64,000 nt of DNA, from positions 1-64,000 of the forward strand of contig NZ_WHPN01000275.1 in the NCBI RefSeq assembly GCF_009735685.1. The letters are read 5' to 3'. The stretch is from Streptomyces lycii. Its GTDB lineage: Bacteria; Actinomycetota; Actinomycetes; Streptomycetales; Streptomycetaceae. Position numbers and translations under genes: made by a program. Under the pieces are notes generated by a model. It saw only the letters and a list, made by a program, of their open reading frames with translations. It was not told the DNA's origin and did not search any database. Of this stretch, positions 29,548 through 40,770 are shown piece after piece; position 1 is the stretch's first letter, and each line of letters opens with the position of its first letter.

Positions 29548-30551
29548 CAGTGCACCCGCACTCTCGGGTCAATGAGGTTGTAGGCCAGGTCGACCAGCAA
29601 ATTGATGATCACGTAGGTCAGCGCGATGAACAGGATGAATCCCACGAGCACCGGATAGTCGCGGCCGTCGATGGCGGTACGGAGGAAGGAGCCGATGCCG
29701 CCGAAGGCGAACACGGACTCGGTGAGCACCGCGCCCGACAGCAGGCTTCCGGTGAGCAGGCCGACGGCGGTGACGACCGGCAGCATCGCGTTGCGCAGCA
29801 CGTGCCGGCCGCGGATCACCCGCCGGTCCAGGCCCTTGGACTCGGCGGTGCGGACGTAGTCCTCGCCGAGCACCTCCAGCACGCTGGCACGGGTCATCCG
29901 GACGATGGTGGCGAGCGGGATCGACGCCAGCGCCAGGGCGGGCAGGATCAGGTGCATCACGGCGTCCCAGGACGCGTCCCACTCGCCGGTGAGGACCCCG
30001 TCGAGGACGAAGAAGCCCGTCACCTCCGTCGCGTTGATGCCGGTGGTCTGCCGGCCGAAGCTCGGGAACCAGCCGAGCTGCACGGCGAACACGGCACGGA
30101 GCAGGAAGGCCAGGAAGAAGACCGGGATGCAGATGCCCAGGAGCGAGCCGGACACGGCGGCCACGTCCAGCCAGCTGCCGCGGCGGCGGGCCGCGAAGTA
30201 GCCCAGCGGGATGCCCACCGCGACGGCGATCAGAATGGCGAAGAGAGCCAGCTCCACCGTGGCCGGGAACCGCTGGGTGAACTCCTCCCACACCGGCTGG
30301 CCGGTCTGCGACGACGTGCCCAGGTCCAGCTCGAACAGCCGCTTGATGAAGCGGCCGTACTGGACGTACAGCGGCTGGTCGAGCCCCAGGGCCGCCTCGA
30401 TCCGGATCCGGTCCGCCTCGGTGGCCCGCTCTCCGAGCATGGCGGCCGCGGGGCCGCCGGGCAGCCGGTTGAGCCAGACGAACAGGAGTACCGACAGGCC
30501 GAGCAGTGTGGGTATGAGCTGCAGCAGTCTGCGTACGACAAGACGCAACAC
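29547..30551 (-). CDS. Oligopeptide ABC transporter permease (OppB/DppB-like)
   Basis: A 334-residue permease with six membrane segments. It has the OppB N-terminal motif RRLLQLIPTLLGLSVLLF and the EAA loop EDYVRTAESKGLDRRVIRGRH (~225-245). GTG 30551 follows GGGGTATCGCGG and begins at the conserved N-terminus; the in-frame extension upstream has no coding character. It is the first membrane gene after the binding-protein gene, 133 bases away. Confidence 0.93.
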   Translation of the reverse strand: MLRLVVRRLLQLIPTLLGLSVLLFVWLNRLPGGPAAAMLGERATEADRIRIEAALGLDQPLYVQYGRFIKRLFELDLGTSSQTGQPVWEEFTQRFPATVELALFAILIAVAVGIPLGYFAARRRGSWLDVAAVSGSLLGICIPVFFLAFLLRAVFAVQLGWFPSFGRQTTGINATEVTGFFVLDGVLTGEWDASWDAVMHLILPALALASIPLATIVRMTRASVLEVLGEDYVRTAESKGLDRRVIRGRHVLRNAMLPVVTAVGLLTGSLLSGAVLTESVFAFGGIGSFLRTAIDGRDYPVLVGFILFIALTYVIINLLVDLAYNLIDPRVRVH

Positions 30552-30684
30552 CCCGCGATACCCCTTTCTGGTTTCTGGCGATTCCAGCGTGTGTGACGCT
30601 TCTGACGGGTTGCGGATCCAGGTCCGCCCGGCCACCGTGTGCGCGTGGCCGGGCGGACCTGGACCTGTGAGTGGTCGCTCGTGG

Positions 30685-32352
30685 TTACTTGAGGGAGACC
30701 TCCGCGAAGTTCTCCTGCGTCAGCGGGGAGACCTTCGGCGGGTTGACGTCCTTGGCGAACGCGATCGCCGGCGGCGACGAGGAGACCGGGACGCCCGGGA
30801 GGAAGTCCATGATGACCTCGTTGGCCTTCTCGTACAGCGCGGTGCGCTTCTTCACGTCCGGCTCGGTCTCGGCCGCCTTCATGGCGTCGAAGACCTTGTC
30901 GTTCTTGAAGCCCCACTGCGTGTCGTAGCCGCCGAACCAGGTGCCGATGAAGTTGTAGCCGTCGTTGAAGTCACCGGTCCAGCCCATCAGGTACAGGCTG
31001 CAGCTGCCGCTCTGCGTGGAGTCCACGTAGTCCGGGTTCCACTTCATGGCGCGCGGCTTGACCTTGATGCCGGCCTTCTCCAGGTCGGCCTTCATCAGCT
31101 CGAACATGTCGGCGGGGGCCGGCATGTACGGGCGGGTGACCTCGGTCGGGTAGCAGAAGTCCAGGGTCAGCTTCTCCTCGCCGGCGTCGGCGAGCAGGTC
31201 CTTGGACTTGGCGGGGTCGAAGTCGTACGTCTTGACCTTGTCCGAGTAGCCCGCGACGGTGTCCGGCATGAACTGGGTCGCCTTGACCCCGCCCTCGGGC
31301 AGCTGCGTCTTGACGATGTGGTCCCGGTCGATCGCGTGGGCGATCGCCTCCCGGACCTCCTTCTTCTGCAGGACCTTGCTCTTCTCCTGGTTGAAGCCCA
31401 GATAGAAGATGTTGAAGACATCGCGGGTCGGGACCTGGAAGCCCTCGTTCTCCAGCGTCTTCACGTCGGAGGGCGCGACCAGGTCGTAGCCGTGGATGTC
31501 CCCGGCCTGAAGCGCCTGGCGGCGGCCTTCCTCGGTGTCGATGGTGCGGAAGACGAGCGTCTTCACACCGGCCTTCTCGCCCCAGTAGTCGTCGAAGCGC
31601 TCAAGGGTGACTTCCTTGTTGCCCTTGTTCCACTTCGTGATCTTGAAGGGGCCGGTGCCGGCCACGGTGCCGGCCTCCTGGCTGTACTTGGGGTAGCTGA
31701 TCGCGTCGCCCTCGCCGGAGGCCTTCTCCTTCTTGTAGGCCTCGATGGCCTTCGGGGAGTGAATGGCCAGCGCCTGGAGGGAGAAGCCGCCGGGCAGGTT
31801 CGCGGACGGCTCGTTCACCTCGATGACGGCGGTCGACTCGTCCTTCGCGGTGCAGGACTTGTAGTTCGCCTTCGGCGTTTCCTTGTCCTCGTTCTTCGCG
31901 AAGCCGCCCATGATGGTCTGCCAGTAGTAGGAGACCGCGCTGCTCTGGTAGGCGCCCGTCCAGTTGAACCAGTAGTCGTAGTTCGCGCAGACGGCCTCGG
32001 CGTCGAACGTCTCGCCGTCGTGGAACTTCACGCCCTTGCGCAGGTTGAAGGTCCACTCGGTGCCGGCCTCGTTGCTGTCCCACGACTCGGCCAGGCCGCC
32101 CACGAGTTCGGTACCGCCGGGCTCGTGCTCGATGAGGGCCTCGAATGCCTGACGGGTGACGCGGAACGTCTCGCCGTCGCTCGCCAGCGCCGGGTCCAGG
32201 GACGTCGGGTCTCCCGCCCCGCCGAAGATGAAGGTGTCCCCTCCCTCTCCGCCCTTGCCGGTGTCGCGCTCACTGGAGCAGCCGGTGGCGATCAGACCGA
32301 CCGCCAGCGCAGCCATGAGCGCCTTAGCCGCTCCGGATCTTCTTATTTGCAT
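30685..32352 (-). CDS. Extracellular oligopeptide-binding lipoprotein (SBP_bac_5)
   Basis: A 555-residue solute-binding protein that captures peptides outside the membrane for the ABC importer. Its lipoprotein signal ends in the lipobox LIATGC (Cys ~24). SBP_bac_5 features follow: DPTSLDPALASD (~50) and the family block RKGVKFHDGETFDAEAV. ATG 32352 has GGGGTGGAG just upstream. It is the first gene of a five-gene operon; the 133-base gap behind it probably attenuates the downstream genes. It is not the bldK locus by gene order (inference). Confidence 0.94.
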   Translation of the reverse strand: MQIRRSGAAKALMAALAVGLIATGCSSERDTGKGGEGGDTFIFGGAGDPTSLDPALASDGETFRVTRQAFEALIEHEPGGTELVGGLAESWDSNEAGTEWTFNLRKGVKFHDGETFDAEAVCANYDYWFNWTGAYQSSAVSYYWQTIMGGFAKNEDKETPKANYKSCTAKDESTAVIEVNEPSANLPGGFSLQALAIHSPKAIEAYKKEKASGEGDAISYPKYSQEAGTVAGTGPFKITKWNKGNKEVTLERFDDYWGEKAGVKTLVFRTIDTEEGRRQALQAGDIHGYDLVAPSDVKTLENEGFQVPTRDVFNIFYLGFNQEKSKVLQKKEVREAIAHAIDRDHIVKTQLPEGGVKATQFMPDTVAGYSDKVKTYDFDPAKSKDLLADAGEEKLTLDFCYPTEVTRPYMPAPADMFELMKADLEKAGIKVKPRAMKWNPDYVDSTQSGSCSLYLMGWTGDFNDGYNFIGTWFGGYDTQWGFKNDKVFDAMKAAETEPDVKKRTALYEKANEVIMDFLPGVPVSSSPPAIAFAKDVNPPKVSPLTQENFAEVSLK

Positions 32353-32548
32353 ACTCCACCCCGGGGATGAAAGGTATTGAGAGGCGCTGACCGGCCGAAC
32401 ACTACAGACGACGAACGCGCCGGTGAACAGTCCGCATAGCGGTGATACATACCTGAGACCCGGACAGTGCATAAATGCGGACATGCCCGGGTCGCGCCTT
32501 CCGTACTCCCCGTGACGCCCCGGCAACTCCTCCCGTGCGGAGAGCCTT
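32353..32548 (-). promoter_or_regulatory. Promoter region of the peptide-importer operon
   Basis: 196 bases upstream of the binding-protein gene, with an AT-richer stretch at 32360-32480. It must hold the operon promoter and the end of the SseB-family transcript. No clear -35/-10 pair or operator was recognised. Confidence 0.4.
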
Positions 32549-33355
32549 TCAGCGCGGGGCGGCGCCCGGCTGCATGCCGTGCGGCGGCGGATATCCGTAA
32601 CCGGCCGGGGCCGCCGGCGGAGGACCGCCCGCGCCGTACCCCTCGCGGTCGAAGAACGGACGGGCACCCGCGCGCATCCACAGCGCGACCGGGTCGTAGC
32701 CGTCCGCCAGCGAGACCGTCTGGACGGGCAGCCCGTCCGGCAGCACGCCGAGCGACTGCCGCATCATCCGCTGTACGGCATCCAGCGCCTGCGGCCCCTC
32801 GTCGTACAGGTCCAGGCCGATGGCCAGATACGGCGCGCCGACCGCGGGCTGCACCCAGGCGCGGCGCAGCGCGCGGACGACGGGGGTGCGGTGCGCGTTC
32901 TGCGTCAGCAGGGCGTAGAACTGCGGAACCTCGATCGCGGGCTCGGACAGCCGCAGCGGCCCGGCGGGCAGCCGGTCCAGTCCGGCGGCGATGCGGCGCA
33001 GGTCCGGCCACGGGACGCCGACGCCGCCGCCGGGGGCGTGCGGGTTGAGCCACAGGCCCCAGCGTCCGGGGTAGAGGGCACCGGCGACGTCCCGGCCGCC
33101 GACGACCTCGTGGGCCCGCTCCCATCCGCTGGCCGCCAGCTCCCGGGCGGAGGTCACACAGGGGGCGTAGCCGAGGCCGTCGACCTCCATGTTCCCGTAC
33201 TGCGCGTCCGGTGACCCGGGGGCGCCGTGCCACAGCAGCATCCAGACCCGGCCCGCGGCCAGCGCGCGCAGCAGCGCCTCATAGGTGTCGTACCGCCCGG
33301 GCGTCACCTGCGGCAGCAGCTGCTCGACCTGCTCCCTGTCCCCGCCCGCGCTCAC
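32549..33355 (-). CDS. SseB-family protein
   Basis: A 268-residue protein resembling the enhanced serine sensitivity family SseB: ALAAGRVWMLLW near the N-terminus, then IEVPQFYALLTQNAH and the C-terminal SseB-like part PYLAIGLDLYDEGPQALDAV (~180). It ends in a Pro/Gly/Tyr-rich tail. GTG 33355 follows AAGGGG. Overexpressed SseB makes E. coli serine-sensitive. Two SseB-family genes here stand 1-3 kb from a glycine/serine catabolic operon, which may not be chance. The molecular role is unknown. Confidence 0.75.
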   Translation of the reverse strand: MSAGGDREQVEQLLPQVTPGRYDTYEALLRALAAGRVWMLLWHGAPGSPDAQYGNMEVDGLGYAPCVTSARELAASGWERAHEVVGGRDVAGALYPGRWGLWLNPHAPGGGVGVPWPDLRRIAAGLDRLPAGPLRLSEPAIEVPQFYALLTQNAHRTPVVRALRRAWVQPAVGAPYLAIGLDLYDEGPQALDAVQRMMRQSLGVLPDGLPVQTVSLADGYDPVALWMRAGARPFFDREGYGAGGPPPAAPAGYGYPPPHGMQPGAAPR

Positions 33356-33543
33356 CTGGCTCGCCCCTTCGTCTCACCTCTCGGCACCATCCGGGACGTC
33401 CCCGCGCCCCGTGGTGGTCATCCAACCAGCTTACGGACCGGATCCGGCAGTCCCACCGGCGCTCGCCGGTCGTTCGGCGCGCCGCGCGGCGGCCGCGCCC
33501 GGGCCGCACGGCAGCCGCACAGCCGCCCCGGGGCCCGGCCCGC

Positions 33544-34362
33544 TCAGCGGTCCGCCGTGTGGAAGGGCCGGATCCGTTCCCGCATCCAGTCGCCGACGGG
33601 GTCCTGGGCGACGTCGAGGAGCACGAGCTGCACCGGCCAGCGGACGGGCACCGCGCCCAGCGCCCGGCCGAGCGCGTCCAGGATCCGGGTCCGGTCGTCC
33701 GGCTCCAGCCGGGCGGCCTCGACGCCGATGAAGAGGGCCGGCGGATCGCCCTCGACGCTGGCGAGGGCCCGGCGGGCGGTCAGCACGACACCGGTCGTGG
33801 TGAACTCCCCGGCCGCGGCGGCGAGGAAGTCGACCGGCTCCTCCTGCCAGTCCGGCTCGAACATCCGCACCCGCCCGCCGGAGGGCCCCGCTCCGGCGGG
33901 CCCGGGACCCTCCGGGCGCGTCCGGCACAGATCGGCCACGGCCTGCGGCGGCACCGGGACACCGACGGCACCGTCCGGATTCACCACGATGCCGAGCTGG
34001 GGCGGCAGCCCGCGGGCGAACTCGCGGGCCGGGGCGACGGTGAAGGACATGTGGGAGCCGACGACGGCCAGGAACTCCTCCTCGGAGCTGAACACCGGGA
34101 CACAGGCCATCCCGCCGACGTCCATGGTCGGCAGGTCCAGGTCCCGGCTCTGCGGGCCGCCGCCGTTCGGCAGCGGCACCCACACCCGGCTGCGGCCGAG
34201 CACCTCGACCAGCCGGGGGCCCGCGCCGGGCACACCGACGGACGCCGCGAGTGCTTCCTCCAGCTCGTTGCGGGGGAACGCGCGGCGCGGAAGGCCGCCG
34301 GGGAAGGTCCCGGGGAAACCGCCGGGGGCCAGGGCGTGCTCGTGCTGCTCCGGGATGCTCAT
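33544..34362 (-). CDS. SseB-family protein
   Basis: A 272-residue protein with the SseB N-terminal fold (LEEALAASV, VWVPLP, ACVPVFSSEEEFLAVVG, ~30-110; the PPQLGIVVNPDGAVGVP strand) and a C-terminal SseB domain (PPALFIGVEAARLEPDDRTRIL). It is a paralogue of the preceding gene. ATG 34362 was chosen, but GGACGAG is a weak ribosome binding site and the frame is open for ~20 codons upstream. The 188-base gap between the two genes holds nothing recognisable. Confidence 0.78.
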   Translation of the reverse strand: MSIPEQHEHALAPGGFPGTFPGGLPRRAFPRNELEEALAASVGVPGAGPRLVEVLGRSRVWVPLPNGGGPQSRDLDLPTMDVGGMACVPVFSSEEEFLAVVGSHMSFTVAPAREFARGLPPQLGIVVNPDGAVGVPVPPQAVADLCRTRPEGPGPAGAGPSGGRVRMFEPDWQEEPVDFLAAAAGEFTTTGVVLTARRALASVEGDPPALFIGVEAARLEPDDRTRILDALGRALGAVPVRWPVQLVLLDVAQDPVGDWMRERIRPFHTADR

Positions 34363-34496
34363 CTCGTCCAACCACGTCTCGAACTCGTCGCACCCGAACC
34401 TTAGCGCCGGGGCACCCCTCCCCCGCCAGGGGCCGGGCCGCCCCGGTTCGTACGGAATTCCCCTCCCCGGAGCGGCCCGTAGCCCCCGGCGCGCGG

Positions 34497-35246
34497 TCAG
34501 CCGGGCCGGTCCGGCCGGTCGAAAGCGATGACCTCCAGCGCGCTCGCCGCCGTCCGGTCCAGCAGCACCACCGAGGCGCAGCCCGCCGGCGGCCTGCCCC
34601 GCTCCGCCTCCGCCACCAGCCGCGCCACCGCGCGCCGGTGCCGGGCGAAGGCGTAGCCGGAGACGCCCCGGCCGCGCACCGCCTGGCCCTCCAGGGCCAC
34701 TTCGGGCGGTACGTCGAGCAGCACCATGTGCAGCGCCCGGCCCCGGCGCCGGGCGTCCCGCGCCAGCCAGCGGCGGACCCAGGGCAGCGTCCCGCAGTCG
34801 TGCACCACGACGCTGTCCCCGGAGGCGAGGGCGCGGCGCAGCCCCGCGTAGTGCGCGACCCGGACCAGCGGGCGGTAGAGCCCGTACGGCAGGACGGCGG
34901 GCAGCCTGCGCTCCCAGCGGTCGCGGGTGTCCTGGGAGTCCACGCACCGCACGCCCGCGGCGGCTGCCGCCTCCGGCCGCTCCCCGGACGCGCCGTCCGG
35001 CCCGTCCGCCGGGGCGGCACCGGCGGCCCGCCGGATCAGGGTGCTCTTGCCGCTGCCGGGCAGCCCGGAGACCACGACGACGTCACCGGCCGGACGCCGC
35101 AGCTCCGCCGGTCTGCGCCCGCGCAGATCGGAACCGGCCGCGGGACGCGCCGGCCGGGCCTCTCCCCGGGCCGCCGGGACGGTGCCCGCGGGCACCTCGC
35201 CGGGCCCGGCCTCCGGTGTCACCGGATACGCCCCATGAGCCTGCAC
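34497..35246 (-). CDS. P-loop NTPase (AAA/zeta-like kinase fold)
   Basis: A 249-residue protein with a disordered N-terminus (~1-50), Walker A VSGLPGSGKSTL (~58-69) and a lid region (RHRRAVARLVAEAERG). It resembles polynucleotide-kinase/zeta-type small-molecule kinases (VVVHDCGTLPWVRRWL, HMVLLDVPPEVALEGQ). GTG 35246 follows GGAGGGGGACGATCAC. It is transcribed away from the glycine riboswitch. The substrate is unknown. Confidence 0.75.
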   Translation of the reverse strand: MQAHGAYPVTPEAGPGEVPAGTVPAARGEARPARPAAGSDLRGRRPAELRRPAGDVVVVSGLPGSGKSTLIRRAAGAAPADGPDGASGERPEAAAAAGVRCVDSQDTRDRWERRLPAVLPYGLYRPLVRVAHYAGLRRALASGDSVVVHDCGTLPWVRRWLARDARRRGRALHMVLLDVPPEVALEGQAVRGRGVSGYAFARHRRAVARLVAEAERGRPPAGCASVVLLDRTAASALEVIAFDRPDRPG

Positions 35247-35417
35247 CGTGATCGTCCCCCTCCGTGCGGCCGCCTCGGACCGAGCGTGTCAAGAAATGGC
35301 AATGAGCTACAACCTCGATACCCCTCGTCATGGCCCGTTACCTCGGGGACCGCTCTGTCCGTACGCGCGGTTCCCGTGCGATGATGACGCCGCCAACTCC
35401 ATATCGCCGTTCGAATC

Positions 35418-35633
35418 CGCGCGGGAGAGTCCCCGGTCCGGCCGCCGTGCCGCGTCCCCGGGGCGCCGAAGGAGCAAGCCCTCCCTGGAATCTCTCAGGC
35501 CCCGATACCGCGCGGACGAGGCAAATCTGAAAAGCGGGCAGCCCCCGGGCGGCCCCACCCAAGGTGCAAGCCGTCAGCCGTGTGTACGTACGGTTGTGGC
35601 GAACCTCTCAGGTTCCGATGACAGATGGGGAGA
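35418..35633 (+). ncRNA. Tandem glycine riboswitch (gcvT leader)
   Basis: Two consecutive glycine aptamers with the family core elements. Aptamer 1 starts at GCGGGAGAG (35421), has GCGCCGAAGGAGCAA, CTCTCAGGCCCC and ACGAGGCAAATCTG, and is followed by the short linker AAAAGCGGGC. Aptamer 2 has CCACCCAAGGTGCAA, CCTCTCAGGTTCCGATGACAG and ends GATGGGGAG (~35631). The gcvT start is 50 bases further on. Glycine binding is expected to turn on the gcvT-gcvH-glyA-sdaA genes. The promoter must lie in 35250-35415; no convincing hexamers were found. Confidence 0.93.
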
Positions 35634-35681
35634 CTGTGATGTTCCGCAGATTTCCGTCCCCTCCGTCCGGGAGCCCGACCC

Positions 35682-36812
35682 ATGACCGAAGCCCCACGCC
35701 GCACCCCGCTTGACGCGCTGCACCGCTCGCTCGGCGCCACCATGACCGACTTCGCGGGCTGGGACATGCCGCTGCGCTACGGCAGCGAGCGCGAGGAGCA
35801 CCAGGCCGTCCGCACCCGCGCGGGCCTCTTCGACCTCTCCCACATGGGCGAGATCTCGCTGACCGGCCCGCAGGCGGCCGAGCTGCTGGACTTCGCCCTG
35901 GTGGGCAACCTCTCCGCGGTGAAGCCCGGCCGCGCCCGCTACACCATGATCTGCGACGAGCGCGGCGGCATCCTGGACGACCTGATCGTCTACCGGCTCG
36001 CCGAGGAGTCGTTCCTGGTGGTGGCCAACGCCTCGAACGCCCAGGTGGTGCTCGACGCGCTGACCGAGCGCGCCAAGGGCTTCGACGCCGCGGTGGCCGA
36101 CGACCGCGAGAACTACGCGCTGATCGCCGTCCAGGGCCCGGAGGCGGCCGGCATCCTGGGCGGCCTCACCGACGCCGGGCTGGACGAGCTGAAGTACTAC
36201 GCCGGACTGCCCGGCACGGTCGCCGGGGTGTCCGCGCTGATCGCCCGTACCGGCTACACCGGCGAGGACGGTTTCGAGCTGTTCACCGCCCCCGGCGACG
36301 CGGAGACCGTCTGGACCGCGCTCACGGAGGCCGGCCGGGACTCCGGGCTGGTGCCCTGCGGGCTGTCCTGCCGCGACACGCTGCGCCTGGAGGCGGGCAT
36401 GCCGCTGTACGGGCACGAGCTGACGACGGGCACCACCCCGTTCGACGCCGGTCTCGGCCGGGTCGTGAAGTTCGAGAAGACCACGAACGGCGGCCGCTTC
36501 GTCGGCCGCGAGGCGCTGCTCGCCGCCGCCGAGCGCGCCGGGGCCGCCCCGCCGCGCCGGCTCGTGGGCCTGGTCGCGGAGGGCCGCCGGGTGCCGCGGG
36601 CAGGCTATCCGGTCGTGGCCGCCGGCGACGGCACGCTGATCGGCGAGGTCACCTCGGGCGCCCCCTCCCCCACCCTCGGCAAGCCGGTCGCCATGGCGTA
36701 CGTCGACCCGGGGTACGCGGAGCCGGGCACCCCCGGCGTCGCCGTGGACATCCGCGGCAGCCGTGAGCCGTACGAGGTCGTGGCCCTGCCGTTCTACAAG
36801 CGGCAGCGCTGA
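35682..36812 (+). CDS. gcvT: Glycine cleavage system aminomethyltransferase (T protein)
   Basis: A 376-residue T protein. It transfers the C1 unit from the lipoyl arm of GcvH to tetrahydrofolate and releases ammonia. Features: TDFAGWDMPLRY (~20-31), LFDLSHMGE (~45), the folate-binding catalytic Asp region YTGEDGFELF (~193) and the C-terminal barrel. ATG 35682 follows GGGAG. It is the first gene under the glycine riboswitch. gcvP, the decarboxylase, is not in this window. Confidence 0.96.
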   Translation: MTEAPRRTPLDALHRSLGATMTDFAGWDMPLRYGSEREEHQAVRTRAGLFDLSHMGEISLTGPQAAELLDFALVGNLSAVKPGRARYTMICDERGGILDDLIVYRLAEESFLVVANASNAQVVLDALTERAKGFDAAVADDRENYALIAVQGPEAAGILGGLTDAGLDELKYYAGLPGTVAGVSALIARTGYTGEDGFELFTAPGDAETVWTALTEAGRDSGLVPCGLSCRDTLRLEAGMPLYGHELTTGTTPFDAGLGRVVKFEKTTNGGRFVGREALLAAAERAGAAPPRRLVGLVAEGRRVPRAGYPVVAAGDGTLIGEVTSGAPSPTLGKPVAMAYVDPGYAEPGTPGVAVDIRGSREPYEVVALPFYKRQR

Positions 36813-36965
36813 ACCTCCGCCCGCCGGTGTCCCCCTCCCGGGGCAGCGGCGGGCCGGGCGGGCGGCGGCCCCCGGCGCCCCGCGGCGCTGAGCGTTTCGC
36901 CACATCGCGTCCCATCTGTCAAGACTCCCGCACGAGCATCCCCTCTCATCTTGGAGAATCAGGTC

Positions 36966-37349
36966 ATGAGCAACCCCCAGCAGCTGCGCTACAGCAAGGA
37001 GCACGAGTGGCTGACCGCCGCCGAGTCCGGAGTGTCCACGGTGGGCATCACCCGGCACGCGGCCGACGCGCTCGGTGACGTCGTCTTCGTCCAGCTCCCG
37101 GAGGTCGGTGACACGGTGACCGCGGGCGAACCCTGCGGCGAACTGGAGTCGACCAAGTCCGTGAGCGATCTGTACGCGCCGGTGTCCGGCGAGATCACCG
37201 AGGTCAACCAGGACGTCGTGGACGATCCCGCGCTGGTGAACTCCGCCCCGTACGAGGGCGGCTGGCTGTTCAAGGTGAAGGTCGACGAGGGCTCGCCCGA
37301 GCCGGAGCTCCTGACCGCCGACGAGTACACCGCCTTCACCGGCAACTGA
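36966..37349 (+). CDS. gcvH: Glycine cleavage system H protein
   Basis: A 127-residue lipoyl carrier that shuttles the aminomethyl group between P, T and L proteins. The lipoylated Lys lies in [14 protein letters not shown] (~64), and the C-terminal GWLFKVK is conserved. ATG 36966 follows GGAGAATCAGGTC. It lies 153 bases after gcvT and 49 bases before glyA. Confidence 0.96.
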   Translation: MSNPQQLRYSKEHEWLTAAESGVSTVGITRHAADALGDVVFVQLPEVGDTVTAGEPCGELESTKSVSDLYAPVSGEITEVNQDVVDDPALVNSAPYEGGWLFKVKVDEGSPEPELLTADEYTAFTGN

Positions 37350-37398
37350 CGCAACGCCCCGGGCTCCAACGCCACCCGCCACCGATCGGGAAGACCTG

Positions 37399-38661
37399 AT
37401 GTCGCTTCTCAACGCCTCCCTCCACGAGCTCGACCCCGATGTCGCCGCCGCCGTCGACGCCGAGCTCCACCGCCAGCAGTCCACCCTCGAGATGATCGCC
37501 TCGGAGAACTTCGCGCCCGTCGCGGTCCTGGAGGCGCAGGGCTCGGTCCTCACCAACAAGTACGCCGAGGGCTACCCCGGCCGCCGCTACTACGGCGGCT
37601 GCGAGCACGTCGACGTCATCGAGCGGCTCGCGATCGAGCGGATCAAGGAGCTGTTCGGGGCCGAGGCCGCGAACGTCCAGCCGCACTCGGGCGCGCAGGC
37701 CAACGCCGCCGCCATGTTCGCCGTGCTGTCCCCCGGTGACACGATCCTGGGCCTGAACCTGGCCCACGGTGGTCATCTGACCCACGGCATGAAGATCAAC
37801 TTCTCCGGCAAGCTCTACAACGTGGCCGCCTACCACGTCGACGCCGAGACCGGCCGGGTCGACATGGACGAGGTCGAGCGGCTCGCCAAGGAGCAGCGGC
37901 CCAAGCTGATCATCGCGGGCTGGTCGGCGTACCCGCGGCAGCTGGACTTCGCGGCGTTCCGGCGGATCGCCGACGAGGTCGGCGCGTATCTGATGGTCGA
38001 CATGGCGCACTTCGCGGGGCTCGTCGCCGCGGGCCTGCACCCGTCGCCGGTGCCGCACGCGCACATCGTCACCACCACCACGCACAAGACCCTCGGCGGC
38101 CCGCGCGGCGGTGTCATCCTCTCCACCCAGGAACTCGCCAAGAAGATCAACTCGGCGGTCTTCCCGGGCCAGCAGGGCGGACCGCTGGAGCACGTCATCG
38201 CGGCGAAGGCGGTGTCCTTCAAGGTCGCGGCGAGCGAGGAGTTCAAGGAGCGCCAGCAGCGCACCCTGGCCGGCTCGCGGATCCTCGCGGAGCGGCTGAC
38301 CGCCGCCGACGTCACCGAGCACGGCGTCTCGGTGCTGTCCGGCGGCACCGACGTGCACCTGGTGCTGGTCGACCTGCGCGACTCCGAGCTGGACGGCCGG
38401 CAGGCCGAGGACCGCCTCCACGAGGTCGGCATCACCGTCAACCGCAACGCGATCCCGAACGACCCGCGGCCCCCGATGGTCACCTCGGGCCTGCGGATCG
38501 GCACCCCGGCCCTGGCCACCCGCGGTTTCCAGGAGGCCGACTTCCGCGAGGTCGCGGACATCATCGCGGAGGCCCTCAAGCCCTCGTACGACGCCGAGTC
38601 GCTCCGCGGCCGGGTCTCCGCGCTGGCCGCCGCGCACCCGCTGTACCCCGGCCTGAAGTAA
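37399..38661 (+). CDS. glyA: Serine hydroxymethyltransferase
   Basis: A 420-residue PLP enzyme that interconverts serine and glycine with tetrahydrofolate. Features: MIASENF (~31), [15 protein letters not shown] (~55-69), DMAHFAGL (~200) and the PLP Lys in [13 protein letters not shown] (~229). With the glycine cleavage T and H proteins it turns two glycines into serine, which the next gene removes. Full length. Confidence 0.96.
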   Translation: MSLLNASLHELDPDVAAAVDAELHRQQSTLEMIASENFAPVAVLEAQGSVLTNKYAEGYPGRRYYGGCEHVDVIERLAIERIKELFGAEAANVQPHSGAQANAAAMFAVLSPGDTILGLNLAHGGHLTHGMKINFSGKLYNVAAYHVDAETGRVDMDEVERLAKEQRPKLIIAGWSAYPRQLDFAAFRRIADEVGAYLMVDMAHFAGLVAAGLHPSPVPHAHIVTTTTHKTLGGPRGGVILSTQELAKKINSAVFPGQQGGPLEHVIAAKAVSFKVAASEEFKERQQRTLAGSRILAERLTAADVTEHGVSVLSGGTDVHLVLVDLRDSELDGRQAEDRLHEVGITVNRNAIPNDPRPPMVTSGLRIGTPALATRGFQEADFREVADIIAEALKPSYDAESLRGRVSALAAAHPLYPGLK

Positions 38662-38838
38662 CCGCGGCCGGCCGCACCCGCGGCGGTACGGGGCACCGCG
38701 CGCACGCACATCCGAGGTGTGCCGGTGCCCCGTCGCCGCGTCCGCACGCTCTCCCGCACGCCCCGCGCCCATCCCGCGCACCCCACGGGCCCACCACGCC
38801 CCGCACACCACCACGAGCAGACAAAGGAGTCCGCAACC

Positions 38839-40419
<1,581 letters not shown>

Positions 40420-40770
40420 GGGGGTCCCGGCCCCTCACAGCGCCGCCACCACGGGCCGCCCCCGCTCCGGGTCCGCACCCCCTCGGGTCCGCACTCCCAC
40501 GGGGGCGGCACCCTCCTCGAACCGGTACCTGTCCCCGCCCTGACCGGGCCCGCAGCCGCCTCCACGGTGCCCGGCACGGCGTACGGGACAGCCGCCGCGG
40601 CCCTCCGGGCCGGTTCGTGTCGTCCCCGGATCCGTGCGGCGCCGGACACCCCGGAGCGAGGTGATTCAAGACTTCCGAAAGGTTTGCCCAAGGTCGGGAC
40701 GTCACCGTGGGACACCCCCGCACGGGGGCTCGTCACTTCACACGCGCGACAACCCACCGAGGAGGGCCGC
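40420..40770. other. 351-base gap between sdaA and the secreted protein gene
   Basis: GC-rich with no repeats of note and no gene. The AT-richer stretch at 40660-40700 (GATTCAAGACTTCCGAAAGG) is the likeliest promoter area for the secreted protein gene. No clear terminator hairpin for the gcv-sdaA transcript was found. Confidence 0.4.

Noticed and set aside
35330..35685. Small open frames over the gcvT leader
   Set aside because: They overlap the tandem glycine riboswitch, whose conserved core explains the sequence better.
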